DNA from: JALZHR01 sp036388635
Lineage (GTDB): Bacteria > Acidobacteriota > Blastocatellia > Pyrinomonadales > Pyrinomonadaceae
Length of the DNA stretch: 64,000 nt
Assembly (NCBI GenBank): GCA_036388635.1
Contig: DASVRL010000422.1
Coordinates: forward strand, 1 to 64,000
Reading direction: 5' to 3'
A model generated the notes under the pieces. The model searched no databases. It was not told the origin of the DNA and saw nothing but the letters and a program-made list of their open reading frames with translations. The translations under genes and the position numbers were made by a program. Positions 8,588 to 16,410 of this stretch are shown one piece after another. How positions within the stretch are numbered: the stretch's first letter is position 1; every line of letters starts with the position of its first letter.

Positions 8588-9070
8588 TCACCGCCTGCCG
8601 AACCAGTAAACGCAGTTCAGATAAATGCCCGTCAGCGCCGACAGGCTTGCCAGCAGCGAGAAAACGATTAAAAGCGTCACCTGCCAGCTTCCGGCAAAAA
8701 AATAAAAATGCGCCTCGCGGAAAAATCTGGTTTTCCACGTCGGCGGCTTGGACATCTGCGCTTCGCCGGTTTCGGCGTCGATAAAAATCGAATCCGCGCC
8801 CAGCCCGCCGATTGATTGATACTGCGGTCTGCCGTCTTTCATCAACAAAGTCAAAGCCGTCGTCGGCAATTGTTTTCCCGCCAGTTCGGCGGCTTTTTGC
8901 ATCGCTTCAGGCGGCGCGATTTTCACGCGCGAAGCATCGATTTTTTCCACGCTGCCGCCTTCGACCACGTTCGGCAAAGCATACAAAAAACCGCTCAAAG
9001 CCCACGCCAGAACGGGAATCGAAACGAAAAGCCCGAGCCACAGATGTAGTTTGTAAATAAGCTTTTGCAT
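8588..9070 (-). CDS. PepSY-associated membrane protein (short)
   Basis: About 160 residues. It starts with a PepSY_TM-type helix (LIYKLHLWLGLFVSIPVLAW, then ALSGFLYALP), has a soluble PepSY-like middle (IFIDAETGEAQ) and ends with a second membrane helix (WQVTLLIVFSLLASLSALTG). Full-length PepSY-TM reductases are two to three times longer, so this is a short form, often found next to iron-uptake genes, but none are seen here. The frame stays open upstream to 9187, yet that extension is a translation of a heptad repeat; the ATG at 9070 restores the family N-terminus. Confidence 0.75.
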   Translation of the reverse strand: MQKLIYKLHLWLGLFVSIPVLAWALSGFLYALPNVVEGGSVEKIDASRVKIAPPEAMQKAAELAGKQLPTTALTLLMKDGRPQYQSIGGLGADSIFIDAETGEAQMSKPPTWKTRFFREAHFYFFAGSWQVTLLIVFSLLASLSALTGIYLNCVYWFGRR

Positions 9071-9081
9071 ATTTTTGAAAC

Positions 9082-9208
9082 CACAGATTAACACAACGCA
9101 GAACGCGGAGCGATGAATGATAAACGATGAATGCAATTTCAGCATTTCGACTTCTGCGTTCCGCGTTGCACGTTCCGCGTTCCGCATTCATCTGTGATAA
9201 TCTGTGAT
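9082..9208. repeat. Heptad palindrome D (GTTCCGC units)
   Basis: One arm holds GTTCCGC-type seven-base units in tandem (about 9160-9187) and the other holds the complementary GAACGCGGAGCGATGAATG series. The outer ends CACAGATTA and TAATCTGTG also pair. It separates the divergent PepSY gene and the 142-residue ORF, and its translation creates false N-terminal extensions in both directions. Confidence 0.75.
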
Positions 9209-9247
9209 TTCGTTTCTTTTTGTAAAATTAGGAGATTTTCTAAAACA

Positions 9248-9676
9248 ATGAGCAATCAATCGACCGTCGCCGATATTTTCCGCCGCGCACTGGAAATCAG
9301 ACAAGCCAATCCGAACGGCTCTTACAAGGACGTCAAATCGCAAATCGTCAGCGAATTCGGCGGAAAGTCGTTTCCGTCAACCGCCAGTTTGACGATTCCC
9401 GAGTACGACAACATCGCGCCCGAAGAAGATTGGACTGCCGGTTTGCCGATTGTCCTGCGCGGCATTCAACTGGAAGATTGGAGTGAGGTGGCGCACGGCA
9501 TTATCATCAGCCTCGAACAGGTCGAAAATTACCCGAAAGAATCCGGGCGGGAAGACGACCCCGACAAAGAATGGCGCAACCGGCATAAGGGCATTGCGGA
9601 AGCCGAAGAAAAAAATCTGAGCAAATGGATGCCGGAAGAATTGCTGGCGGTCGCGAAAAGAAACGTCAAAAGTTGA
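9248..9676 (+). CDS. Hypothetical cytoplasmic protein
   Basis: A 142-residue soluble, acidic protein starting MSNQSTVADIFRRALEIRQA. The ATG at 9248 is preceded by AGGAG; upstream in-frame sequence belongs to the heptad repeat. There is no signal peptide or membrane segment. The N-terminal half is helical and the middle holds a DWTAGLPIVLRGIQLEDWSE segment. The stop codon lies in the first unit of another heptad palindrome. No family was recognised. Confidence 0.65.
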   Translation: MSNQSTVADIFRRALEIRQANPNGSYKDVKSQIVSEFGGKSFPSTASLTIPEYDNIAPEEDWTAGLPIVLRGIQLEDWSEVAHGIIISLEQVENYPKESGREDDPDKEWRNRHKGIAEAEEKNLSKWMPEELLAVAKRNVKS

Positions 9677-9745
9677 TAACTGATAACTGGTAGTCGATAG
9701 TTTCGTCTTTCACTATCAGTTATCAGTTACCAATTATCACTTACA
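9674..9745. repeat. Heptad palindrome B (TGATAAC units), forming the leader of the regulator gene
   Basis: Units TGATAAC, TGATAAC, TGGTAGT and CGATAGT (9674-9701) face ACTATCA, GTTATCA, GTTACCA and ATTATCA (9712-9739). The unit is the same as in the element at 4206. Here there is no internal terminator: the right arm ends six bases before the ATG of the response regulator and occupies the place of its ribosome binding site. Confidence 0.85.
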
Positions 9746-10363
9746 ATGAAAATCCTGATTATCGAAAACGAAACGCTCGTCCGCGTCGGCATCTGCACGA
9801 TTTTAGAAAGGGAAAAAGATTTTGAGATTGTCGGCGACGCGCGAACCAGCGCGGAAGGTTTTCGTTTGTTTCAGGAAAAACTACCGGACGTGACTTTGAT
9901 GAGCCTCCGCCTTCCCGAATCGTGTGCCGTTGACGAAATCGGAAATTTTCTCGAATATGCGCCGAAAGCAAAAATCATTATTCTCGCCTCGCACGCGGGC
10001 GACGCCGAAATCAATCGCGCGCTGATGGGCGGCGCCTACGGCTATATCCTGCGCAATATTTCCGAAAGCGAATTGATCAAAGCGATTCGCACCGTAGCGG
10101 CGGGCAAAAAATATATTCCCGGCGAGATTGCCTCTATCTTGAGCGAAAATCTGGGGCAGGAAACGCTCACGCCGAGCGAGCAGCGCATTTTGGAAATGAT
10201 TGTCGCCGGACAATCGAACAAGGAAATCGCTTTTGAATTGAGCGTTTCCGAAAATACCGTTAAAACGCACATCAAAAACATCTTCGAAAAGCTAGCCGTC
10301 TCCGACCGCACTTCCGCCGCCACCTCCGCTATCAAACGCGGCTTAGTCAGATTTGAACAGTAA
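9746..10363 (+). CDS. NarL/LuxR-type response regulator with a degenerate receiver domain
   Basis: A 205-residue protein with an N-terminal receiver-like domain (1-120) and a C-terminal LuxR helix-turn-helix (about 138-200; LTPSEQRILEMIVAGQSNKE, then VSENTVKTHIKNIFEKL). The receiver lacks the normal phosphorylation chemistry. The phosphoacceptor Asp position is Ser53 (DVTLMSLRLPES), the acidic pocket reads E7-N8-E9, and the conserved Lys is Arg103 (GYILRNIS). It may therefore act independently of phosphorylation. No histidine kinase is adjacent. Its ATG is placed directly after heptad palindrome B, without a ribosome binding site. Confidence 0.88.
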   Translation: MKILIIENETLVRVGICTILEREKDFEIVGDARTSAEGFRLFQEKLPDVTLMSLRLPESCAVDEIGNFLEYAPKAKIIILASHAGDAEINRALMGGAYGYILRNISESELIKAIRTVAAGKKYIPGEIASILSENLGQETLTPSEQRILEMIVAGQSNKEIAFELSVSENTVKTHIKNIFEKLAVSDRTSAATSAIKRGLVRFEQ

Positions 10364-10370
10364 GCAGTTC

Positions 10371-10430
10371 GAATGCGGAGTGCGGATTTGCCGTTATCGA
10401 AAGACCAATCCGCATTCCGCATTCGCATCA
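10371..10430. repeat. Heptad palindrome E (GAATGCG units)
   Basis: GAATGCG, GAGTGCG and GATTTGC at 10371-10391 face CGCATTC, CGCATTC and GCATCA at 10411-10430. It lies immediately after the stop codon of the response regulator gene and may serve as its transcript end, although there is no U-tract. Confidence 0.75.
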
Positions 10431-10531
10431 CCCGAAAGGGTGAGAAAAATCTCGCCCGGTTTGATGATTTCAAGACAAACTTTTTCTAGTATTCTAAAAA
10501 CATAGAATTTTTGGAATAGAGGGAAAAATCA

Positions 10532-11233
10532 ATGATTAAAATCAGACGAGCAAACGAACGCGGGCACGCCAATTACGGTTGGCTGGACACTTATCACACC
10601 TTTTCATTCAACACCTATTACGACCCGAGTTTTATGGGCTTTCGCACATTGCGCGTCATAAATGAAGACCGCGTGGCGGCGGGCGAAGGCTTCGGCACGC
10701 ACGGGCACGCGAATATGGAAATCATTACCTATGTGACCGAAGGCGCGCTGGCGCACAAAGATTCGACGGGCGGCGAAGAAACGCTGCGCCCGCACGAAGT
10801 CCAGCGAATGACCGCCGGAACCGGCATTCGTCACAGCGAATTTAACCCGTCGGAAACCGAGAGCACGCATCTTTATCAGATTTGGATTCTGCCGGAAAAA
10901 GAAGGTTTGACGCCCGGATACGAACAGACGTATTTTGCGCCCGAAGAGAAAAAAGGAAAGCTGCGGCTGGTCGCCTCGCGCGCGGGCACTGACGGCTCGG
11001 TGAAAATCAACCAGGACGTTTCGCTTTACAGCTCGATTCTGGCGACGGGCGAAGAGGTTTCGCACAATTTGGCGGAAAATCGTCACGCGTGGATGCAGGT
11101 CGTGAAAGGAAAACTGGAAATCAACGGCGAGACTTTAAAGACAAGCGACGGCGCGGCAATCAGCGACGAGCGAGAATTGAAAATCAGAGCGCTGGAAGAT
11201 GAAACGGAATTTCTGCTTTTCGATTTGAATTAA
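10532..11233 (+). CDS. Pirin family protein (YhhW-like bicupin)
   Basis: A 233-residue pirin-like bicupin. The N-terminal cupin carries the metal-binding pattern GTHGHANMEIITYVTEG (two His and a Glu) and a later TGIRHSEFN His. The C-terminal cupin includes GKLEINGE. Bacterial YhhW relatives show quercetin 2,3-dioxygenase activity in vitro, but the natural role is uncertain. The N-terminus MIKIRRANERGHANYGWLDT is typical of the family. AGGGAAAAATC precedes the ATG. The next gene, a quinone oxidoreductase, is separated by a hairpin. Confidence 0.92.
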   Translation: MIKIRRANERGHANYGWLDTYHTFSFNTYYDPSFMGFRTLRVINEDRVAAGEGFGTHGHANMEIITYVTEGALAHKDSTGGEETLRPHEVQRMTAGTGIRHSEFNPSETESTHLYQIWILPEKEGLTPGYEQTYFAPEEKKGKLRLVASRAGTDGSVKINQDVSLYSSILATGEEVSHNLAENRHAWMQVVKGKLEINGETLKTSDGAAISDERELKIRALEDETEFLLFDLN

Positions 11234-11260
11234 TTAAAGAAATTTCAGACGCGGTAATTA

Positions 11261-11335
11261 GAACGCGATGAACGCGCAGCGATGAATGATGAATTCCTTA
11301 TTCCGCCTTCATCGCTGCGCGTTCACGCGTTTTTC
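11261..11335 (+). repeat. Heptad-type palindrome F / possible terminator
   Basis: A perfect 16-base stem, AACGCGCAGCGATGAA at 11271-11286 pairing with 11308-11323, is flanked by GAACGCG and GATGAAT-type direct units. A T-rich stretch follows on the plus strand, so it can end the pirin transcript. Confidence 0.7.
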
Positions 11336-11367
11336 TTTATCCTGTTTATTTTTTCTATAATGATTTT

Positions 11368-12354
11368 ATGAAAGCAGTTTACGTTAAAGAATTCGGCGGA
11401 ATCGAAAATCTCGAAATCCGCGAAGTGGAAAATCCGCCGCCGCCTGCCGGAAAGGAAGTTTTGGTCAAGGTTAAAGCTTCGGCATTGAATCGCGCTGACC
11501 TTTTACAGCGGCGCGGGCTTTATCCGGCACCGCTCGGTTTTCCCGAAAGAATTTTAGGTTTGGAATTTGCGGGCGAAGTCGCCGAAACGGGCGAAAATGT
11601 GTCTGATTTCAAAATCGGCGACAGAATTTTCGGCATTACGGCGGGCGGCGCGCAAGCCGAATTTTTACTGACCGACGAAAGTCTTCTGGCGCGGATTCCG
11701 GAAAACTTAAGTTTCGCCGAAGCCGCCGCCGTTCCCGAAGCTTTTATCACCGCCCACGACGCCCTTTTTACGTTAGGCGAGCTGAAATCGAATGAAACGC
11801 TTTTGATTCACGCCGTCGGCTCGGGCGTCGGGTTGGCGGCTCTGCAACTGGCAAAAGCGCGAAATATTAAAACCATCGGAACTTCGCGAACCGCCGGCAA
11901 ACTCGAAAAATGCAGAGAATTCGGGCTTGACGAACCGATCTCGGCTCGGGGCGAAACAAACTTTGCAGAAATCATCAGAGAAAAAAATCAGGGCAAAGGC
12001 GTTGACGTAATTTTGGATTTAGTCGGCGCAAAATATTTTCAGGCAAATCTGGAAAGCTTGAATTTAAAGGGCAGGCTCATTTTAGTCGGCACGACCGGCG
12101 GCGCGCAAGCCGAATTGAATTACGGCGCGGTGATGCGGAAACGCCTGAAAATTATCGGAACCGTGCTGCGCCCGCGCCCGACGCCGGAAAAAGCCGAGGC
12201 GACGCGAAAATTTGCGGAAGAAGTCGTGCCTTTGCTGGCAAACGGAAAAATTAAACCGAACGTCGACAAAGTTTTCCAGCTCGAACAAATCCGCGAAGCG
12301 CACGAATATCTGGAGTCAAACGCGAGCTTCGGAAAAGTCGTTTTGGAATTTTAG
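11368..12354 (+). CDS. NAD(P)H quinone oxidoreductase, zinc-independent MDR family (PIG3-like)
   Basis: A 328-residue medium-chain dehydrogenase/reductase. The N-terminal GroES-like domain has VKVKASALNRADLLQRRGLY and the GLEFAGEVAETGENV motif. The Rossmann part has a GxGxxG-like HAVGSGVGLAALQLAK and an ILDLVGAKYF segment. The structural zinc cysteines of alcohol dehydrogenases are absent, as in quinone oxidoreductases. It is most similar in style to the PIG3/TP53I3 group (NAD(P)H quinone reductases). The start MKAVYVKEFGG is typical of the family. It is cytoplasmic, and the physiological substrate is unknown. Confidence 0.92.
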   Translation: MKAVYVKEFGGIENLEIREVENPPPPAGKEVLVKVKASALNRADLLQRRGLYPAPLGFPERILGLEFAGEVAETGENVSDFKIGDRIFGITAGGAQAEFLLTDESLLARIPENLSFAEAAAVPEAFITAHDALFTLGELKSNETLLIHAVGSGVGLAALQLAKARNIKTIGTSRTAGKLEKCREFGLDEPISARGETNFAEIIREKNQGKGVDVILDLVGAKYFQANLESLNLKGRLILVGTTGGAQAELNYGAVMRKRLKIIGTVLRPRPTPEKAEATRKFAEEVVPLLANGKIKPNVDKVFQLEQIREAHEYLESNASFGKVVLEF

Positions 12355-12370
12355 CCGGGAGCGAAGAATT

Positions 12371-12535
12371 AGCCGCGAAAAAACACGAAAAAGCGCGAAA
12401 GAATAATTAAGAAAAATTAGCGGCGAACAATACGAATTGCGCAAATTGTTTTTTATTTCTTCTATTCGTGTTATTCGTCGCTATATTTTCTTAATTATTC
12501 TTTTTGTGTTCTTTCGCGCCTTTTCGCAGCTAATC
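12371..12535. repeat. Long imperfect inverted repeat G
   Basis: The segment GCGCGAAAGAATAATTAAGA and following bases return as their complement around 12488-12522 (CTTAATTATTC, then TTTCGCGC), with further pairing of GCGGCGAA and TTCGTCGC inside. The arms contain GAAAAAA/CACGAAA direct units. It lies between the quinone oxidoreductase gene and the convergent small ORF. Confidence 0.6.
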
Positions 12536-12796
12536 TTTCCGCCCCGAAATTCGCGCTGCGGCTTCGTCCGTGATGATACACAAGCCGGAGATATTCTGTT
12601 TTTGCAGTTTTTCCAGCCATTTTTGCGCTTCCGCGTAAGGCAAACCGTGAACGGCGACCGATTCAAAGCTCACGACCGACCAGCGCGGCTCGTTCAGCTC
12701 GCTGGAAACCTCGTTCTCGGTTTCGGCGGCTGGCGCGTCCGATTTTTTGTTCTTTTCAGATGTCATTTTCGTCATCTTTGCGCCTGACTTTAACAT
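12530..12796 (-). CDS. Small hypothetical protein
   Basis: An 88-residue protein with a charged, disordered N-terminal third (KMTSEKNKKSDAPAAETENE) and a more ordered C-terminal part containing YAEAQKWLEKLQKQNISGLC. The ATG at 12796 has AAAGGGA at a suitable distance, which supports translation; later in-frame ATGs at 12775 and 12766 are alternatives. No family was recognised. It is convergent with the quinone oxidoreductase gene across the long inverted repeat. Confidence 0.55.
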   Translation of the reverse strand: MLKSGAKMTKMTSEKNKKSDAPAAETENEVSSELNEPRWSVVSFESVAVHGLPYAEAQKWLEKLQKQNISGLCIITDEAAARISGRKD

Positions 12797-12897
12797 AATA
12801 TCCCTTTGATTGTAAAAGTTTTAACAGAGTTGCTTTCTCAAAAAACGCACGCTCGTTACATCTCTAACACGTTTAAGTTATAATTCTGTTAACAAAA

Positions 12898-13968
12898 ATG
12901 AATTTCACCGAAACAATTTTTTTGACCGGCTTTCCCGGCTTTATCGCCGGCAGGCTCGTCGAGCGGCTGGCAAAACCCGAAACGCAGTTTTTTCTGCTCG
13001 TGCAGGCGCCGCTCGTCAAAAAAGCGATGCACGACATCGAAATCATCGCGCTCGCCAACAACGTTCCGCTCGAAAATTTCGCCTTGATTGAAGGCGATAT
13101 TACACGAAAAAATCTGGGAATTTCAGATGAAGATTCGGAAACCATCCGGCGCGAGACGACCGACGTTTATCATCTGGCGGCGATTTACGATTTGGCTGTG
13201 CCGCGCGACATCGCGCTGCTCATCAATGTCAGAGGCACGAAAAACGTCAACGAATTTGTTAAATCGCTGCCGAATCTGCGCCGCTATAATTACATTTCGA
13301 CCTGCTATGTCGCCGGAAAACGAAAAGGCGAAATTCTGGAAACCGAGCTGGAACACGACGCCGGTTTTCGCAATTTTTACGAAGAAACGAAATATCTGGC
13401 GGAAATCGAGGTCGAGAAACTGAAAAGCGAATTGCCCGTCACGATTTTTCGCCCGTCGGTCGTCGTCGGCGATTCCAGAACTGGCGAGACGGCAAAATAC
13501 GACGGAATTTATTATCTGATTCAGTACCTGCGAAAGTTTCCGGCGATTCTGCGTTTTATAAATGTCGGAAATTCTTCGGTCAGGCTCAATCTCGTCCCGG
13601 TCGATTTCGTCGTCGAGGGCATCGCGGCGCTCGCCAAAGACGAAAATGCGACGGGAAAAACCATTGCGCTCGCCGACCCGAACGCCTTGACGACCGAGCA
13701 GCTTTTCGATGCGATCAGCGAAGCGCTGACCGGTAAAAAATCGTTGATTAAACCGCCGCCGAAATTAGTGGAAAATAGCCTGCTGCTGACGATTTCACCG
13801 GCGCTGACCGGCTTGCCGCATTCGGGCGTGCCGTATTTTTTTCTTTCGCAAACTTACAATACAAAGGTCGCCGACGAGCTGCTCTCGGCGCACGATATAA
13901 GCTGTCCGAATTTTTCGTCTTATGTAAAAAATCTGCTCAAATTCGTCGAAAAAAATCCGAGGCTTTAG
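12898..13968 (+). CDS. Extended SDR / NAD-dependent epimerase-type reductase (male-sterility-like)
   Basis: A 356-residue extended short-chain dehydrogenase. The nucleotide-binding loop is TGFPGFIAGRLVERL, a VYHLAAIYDL block follows, and the catalytic pair is in YEETKYLAE (YxxxK). The long C-terminal half resembles the NAD-binding domain found in fatty-acyl reductases and thioester reductases (PF07993 type), including IFRPSVVVGDSRTGE. A reduction of an acyl or sugar substrate is possible, but the context does not decide. It is cytoplasmic. No strong ribosome binding site precedes the ATG. Confidence 0.82.
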   Translation: MNFTETIFLTGFPGFIAGRLVERLAKPETQFFLLVQAPLVKKAMHDIEIIALANNVPLENFALIEGDITRKNLGISDEDSETIRRETTDVYHLAAIYDLAVPRDIALLINVRGTKNVNEFVKSLPNLRRYNYISTCYVAGKRKGEILETELEHDAGFRNFYEETKYLAEIEVEKLKSELPVTIFRPSVVVGDSRTGETAKYDGIYYLIQYLRKFPAILRFINVGNSSVRLNLVPVDFVVEGIAALAKDENATGKTIALADPNALTTEQLFDAISEALTGKKSLIKPPPKLVENSLLLTISPALTGLPHSGVPYFFLSQTYNTKVADELLSAHDISCPNFSSYVKNLLKFVEKNPRL

Positions 13969-14039
13969 AAATCTTTACAATCGCTAAAGCATATTTTTCG
14001 CCCGGCGAAACATCATAACCAGTAGCTTTGAGGAAAATT

Positions 14040-15170
14040 ATGCTTTTGTCACGAGTCAAATTCCCGTTTTTCGTTCTCGGATTACTTTTCGTTTTTTCGA
14101 CCGGCAGCCTTCAGGCGCAATCCGGAAATACGCGTCAGGCGCAGCCGACGCCGACGCCGCCCGAACAAGTCGAAAGAGTCGAGACGGAAGAAATCCGGCT
14201 CAATATCTCGGCTTTTGACGCCAACGGAAAATTCGTTTCCGACCTGCGCATCGAAGATTTGGTTATCAACGAAGACGGGCGGCTGCACCAGGCGACGAGC
14301 GTCCGCCGGACGCCGGCAAACGTTTTGATTCTGCTGGATGTCGGCAACGAAATCGCGTATGCGAAAAGAAGAGCGGCGACGGCGGCGGCGGCGCGAGGTC
14401 TGGTCGGCGCTCTGCGCGAAACCGATTCGGTCGCCGTTATGCAGTACGGCGATAAAGTGGAAATTTTGTCCGAATGGACGCAGGATAAAACGGCGCTTTT
14501 AAACGCGCTGAACGATAAAAAACTCGGCTACGGCAAACGCTCGGTTTTTAATCAGGCGCTCGCCGCGGCGGTCGATTTTTTCCGAAAAACGCCGCTCGAA
14601 AATCGTCATCTGGTTTTAATTTCCGACGGCGTGGATACTTATAACGATTTGCGCTCAAAGAATCTAGCCATCAAAAATCTGCTCTCGTCCGACATCAACG
14701 TCCACGTCATCAGCTACACCAAGCTTCAGCAAAATGCGATTACGATGCCGAAAACTCTGAAAGGCGGCGGCGGCAGACCAAAAGCCAATAATCTGCCGCC
14801 GGGCGCGGAAATCCCCATTCACGGCTCGACGCCGACTTATACGATAGCCACGCTTAATCTCGACCGCGAAATGATTCGCAAGCGACAAGAGCAAATCGCG
14901 CAGCTGAAAACCAGCGAAAAGCTTCTGGCGACGATTGCCGAAGACACGAACGGCGAGATTTTTCTGCCGGAAACCGTCGAGGAAATGGTCGATAAAACCG
15001 CGCAGCTGGCAAAAAATATAGATTCGCAATACGTCGTCACCTACACGCCGAAACGCGCGCTGAACGAAGCCGACGACGGCGAAGTGCGCGTTATCGAAGT
15101 TTCTTCCAGACGCGCCGGAATCGACATTCTCGGTCGCCGAAAGCTGGTCGTCACAAACAATAAAAACTAA
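14040..15170 (+). CDS. Secreted VWFA-related protein of the acidobacterial type
   Basis: A protein of about 376 residues. It has a signal peptide (MLLSRVKFPFFVLGLLFVFS, ending in SLQAQ), a TPTPPEQ linker, a short beta domain (IRLNISAFDANGKFVSDLRI, then EDLVINEDGR) and a von Willebrand factor A domain from about residue 95, with a partly preserved metal-site strand (NVLILLDVGNEIAYAKRR) and LVLISDGVDTYNDL. This architecture is characteristic of the VWFA-related family abundant in Acidobacteriota. The ATG at 14040 is preferred over the upstream TTG because GAGG sits just before it. It acts outside the cytoplasm; partners are unknown. Confidence 0.88.
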   Translation: MLLSRVKFPFFVLGLLFVFSTGSLQAQSGNTRQAQPTPTPPEQVERVETEEIRLNISAFDANGKFVSDLRIEDLVINEDGRLHQATSVRRTPANVLILLDVGNEIAYAKRRAATAAAARGLVGALRETDSVAVMQYGDKVEILSEWTQDKTALLNALNDKKLGYGKRSVFNQALAAAVDFFRKTPLENRHLVLISDGVDTYNDLRSKNLAIKNLLSSDINVHVISYTKLQQNAITMPKTLKGGGGRPKANNLPPGAEIPIHGSTPTYTIATLNLDREMIRKRQEQIAQLKTSEKLLATIAEDTNGEIFLPETVEEMVDKTAQLAKNIDSQYVVTYTPKRALNEADDGEVRVIEVSSRRAGIDILGRRKLVVTNNKN

Positions 15171-15200
15171 AACCGAACCTTTTCGAACGACGCGAGACTG

Positions 15201-15269
15201 ATGATAAAAAAACTCGCCTTCGTTTCAGTTTTAATTTTAACTTTTTATGCCGAGGCGTTTGCTCAGTAA
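15201..15269 (+). pseudogene. Signal-peptide-only remnant of a secreted-protein gene
   Basis: A 22-codon frame encoding MIKKLAFVSVLILTFYAEAF followed by AQ and a stop. It is a complete Sec signal peptide that stops exactly at the expected cleavage site. It follows the VWA gene by 30 bases and marks the left edge of an AT-rich island. The best reading is the 5' stub of a gene whose body was lost. A functional tiny peptide cannot be excluded. Confidence 0.5.
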
Positions 15270-15565
15270 ACTTCTGTGAGATCGCTCATATCTTGAAAAA
15301 CGCCTTCTAACAAAATCAACAACTTAGAAATTGAAATTGCGCATAATGTGAAAAAACTGTAGCGCATAAAGTGAAAATTTCTGCTATTTTAAGCGCATAT
15401 ATTGAAATTTTCTTTCCAATGAAGTTATCAATTCTAATGGGGGTTTAAATAGATAACTGGTTTAAGTGAGGATGAAATATTTAATTAATTATTAAAATAA
15501 TCTGAAACGGATTATTATTTTTGGAAATAGTTATAATTACTGAGGATGATTCGGTAAACGGTTCA
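15270..15565. other. AT-rich non-coding stretch with three related short repeats
   Basis: No credible gene. Three copies of a GCGCATA-A/T-GTGAAAA-like motif start at 15339, 15362 and 15393, the last shortened to GCGCATATATTGAAATT. Spaced multiple end-repeats of this look are seen at the ends of IS21-type elements, but no transposase is present. Composition is much lower in GC than the neighbouring genes. Confidence 0.45.
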
Positions 15566-15597
15566 AACGAGAGCCAACTATGCTCTCGTTTTTATTC
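15566..15597 (+). terminator. Rho-independent terminator in the AT-rich island
   Basis: AACGAGAGC at 15566-15574 pairs with GCTCTCGTT at 15582-15590, followed by a T-rich tract on the plus strand. No plus-strand gene is visible before it, so it terminates either a non-coding transcript or a lost gene. Confidence 0.75.
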
Positions 15598-15615
15598 ATT
15601 GAAATATGCTGTTTG

Positions 15616-15864
15616 TTAAACAACCCGTTTGTTTATTAGAGATTCTCGATAACTTTTTTTAGCATCAGCCACTATTTTTTTGGTAGTTTCGGGAGTTCCT
15701 CTTAGCATAAGACCAAGTTTGTTAGGAAGGTCTACTCCAAAAATGTCGCCTCTATTTATTATCCTTGCTGAGAAGTCGCGCCGATTTTTGCCTATTTGCA
15801 CGGAAATTCGAGCATTATTTCCGCCTGCTACTACTTTTATTAATTTTACTCTTTTATAAACCAT
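15616..15864 (-). CDS. Small basic protein downstream of the papain-like protein
   Basis: An 82-residue basic protein starting MVYKRVKLIKVVAGGNNARI, predicted mainly beta then helical. The start at 15864 is chosen because GGAGAGG lies upstream; an in-frame ATG at 15888 would add eight residues. It overlaps the end of the preceding cysteine-protease-like gene by 19 bases, so the two are translated as a pair. No family was recognised. It could be a partner, inhibitor or immunity protein. The GG after a short basic leader is noted, but the rest does not match a typical bacteriocin leader. Confidence 0.6.
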   Translation of the reverse strand: MVYKRVKLIKVVAGGNNARISVQIGKNRRDFSARIINRGDIFGVDLPNKLGLMLRGTPETTKKIVADAKKSYRESLINKRVV

Positions 15865-16367
15865 CTTAAAATCACCTCTCCTCCCCAATGTTGCTTAAAA
15901 TCTTCAAACGTCATTTTATAACTTGTCTGGTCAAAGGGATCTTTGATTTCGATGAAATCATCTTCAGATACGTTTTCTATAATTACTGCGTGTCCTAAGA
16001 AGGACATTGGTTCCAGTAAAATTACACTTATTGGCTTTTGACTTAATACAGCATCAATACATTCTACATCAGCGGTAAATCCTTGCCACTCTTTACCATC
16101 ATCTGTATCCTTATCAAATGTATTCAAACATCGCGCTAAATTAGCGATATATGTCGGCTCACCAATTATAGCACGAATTTTTTCTTGAGATACTGAAATT
16201 CCTCGTGTCTTTAATAGCATTTCGCCAACTGCTGAAACGCACGAAATGCCAGTTGTTTGCTTAACAATCGTTTCATCAGTTGTTTCTTCATATCTTTTCC
16301 AGCTACCACCTGCTCCACTTTCCATATTTTGAGAATTTTCAAGAATGTCCACATTAGAGCGTTTCAA
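15846..16367 (-). CDS. Papain/C39-like cysteine protease-fold protein
   Basis: A 173-residue protein. It carries the papain-fold pattern of the C39-like group: TTGISCVSAVGEMLL with a candidate nucleophile Cys, LGHAVIIENV with the His, and EIKDPFDQTSYKMTFEDFKQ with the Asp, ending in the typical HWGGEVILRW. Similar domains occur as stand-alone proteins and as C-terminal toxin modules of polymorphic toxins. There is no signal peptide. It heads a two-gene unit with an overlapping small gene inside an AT-rich island, which suggests acquisition by transfer. Catalytic activity is inferred, not shown. Confidence 0.72.
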   Translation of the reverse strand: MKRSNVDILENSQNMESGAGGSWKRYEETTDETIVKQTTGISCVSAVGEMLLKTRGISVSQEKIRAIIGEPTYIANLARCLNTFDKDTDDGKEWQGFTADVECIDAVLSQKPISVILLEPMSFLGHAVIIENVSEDDFIEIKDPFDQTSYKMTFEDFKQHWGGEVILRWFIKE

Positions 16368-16410
16368 ATATTAAAATATCTAGACTGCCTTTACAGTGAT
16401 AAAAAGTCAA

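Noticed and set aside
9071..9247. N-terminal extensions of the PepSY and 142-residue ORFs into the repeat
   Set aside because: Both are translations of the heptad palindrome in opposite directions (NAE and RNAE patterns); proper family start or ribosome binding site lies inside.
4206..9745. Heptad arrays as a CRISPR
   Set aside because: Units are seven bases with no spacers and the array is palindromic; no cas genes are near.
15846..16367. C39 peptidase of a bacteriocin exporter
   Set aside because: No ABC transporter domain follows and the small partner has no convincing double-glycine leader; only the fold assignment is kept.
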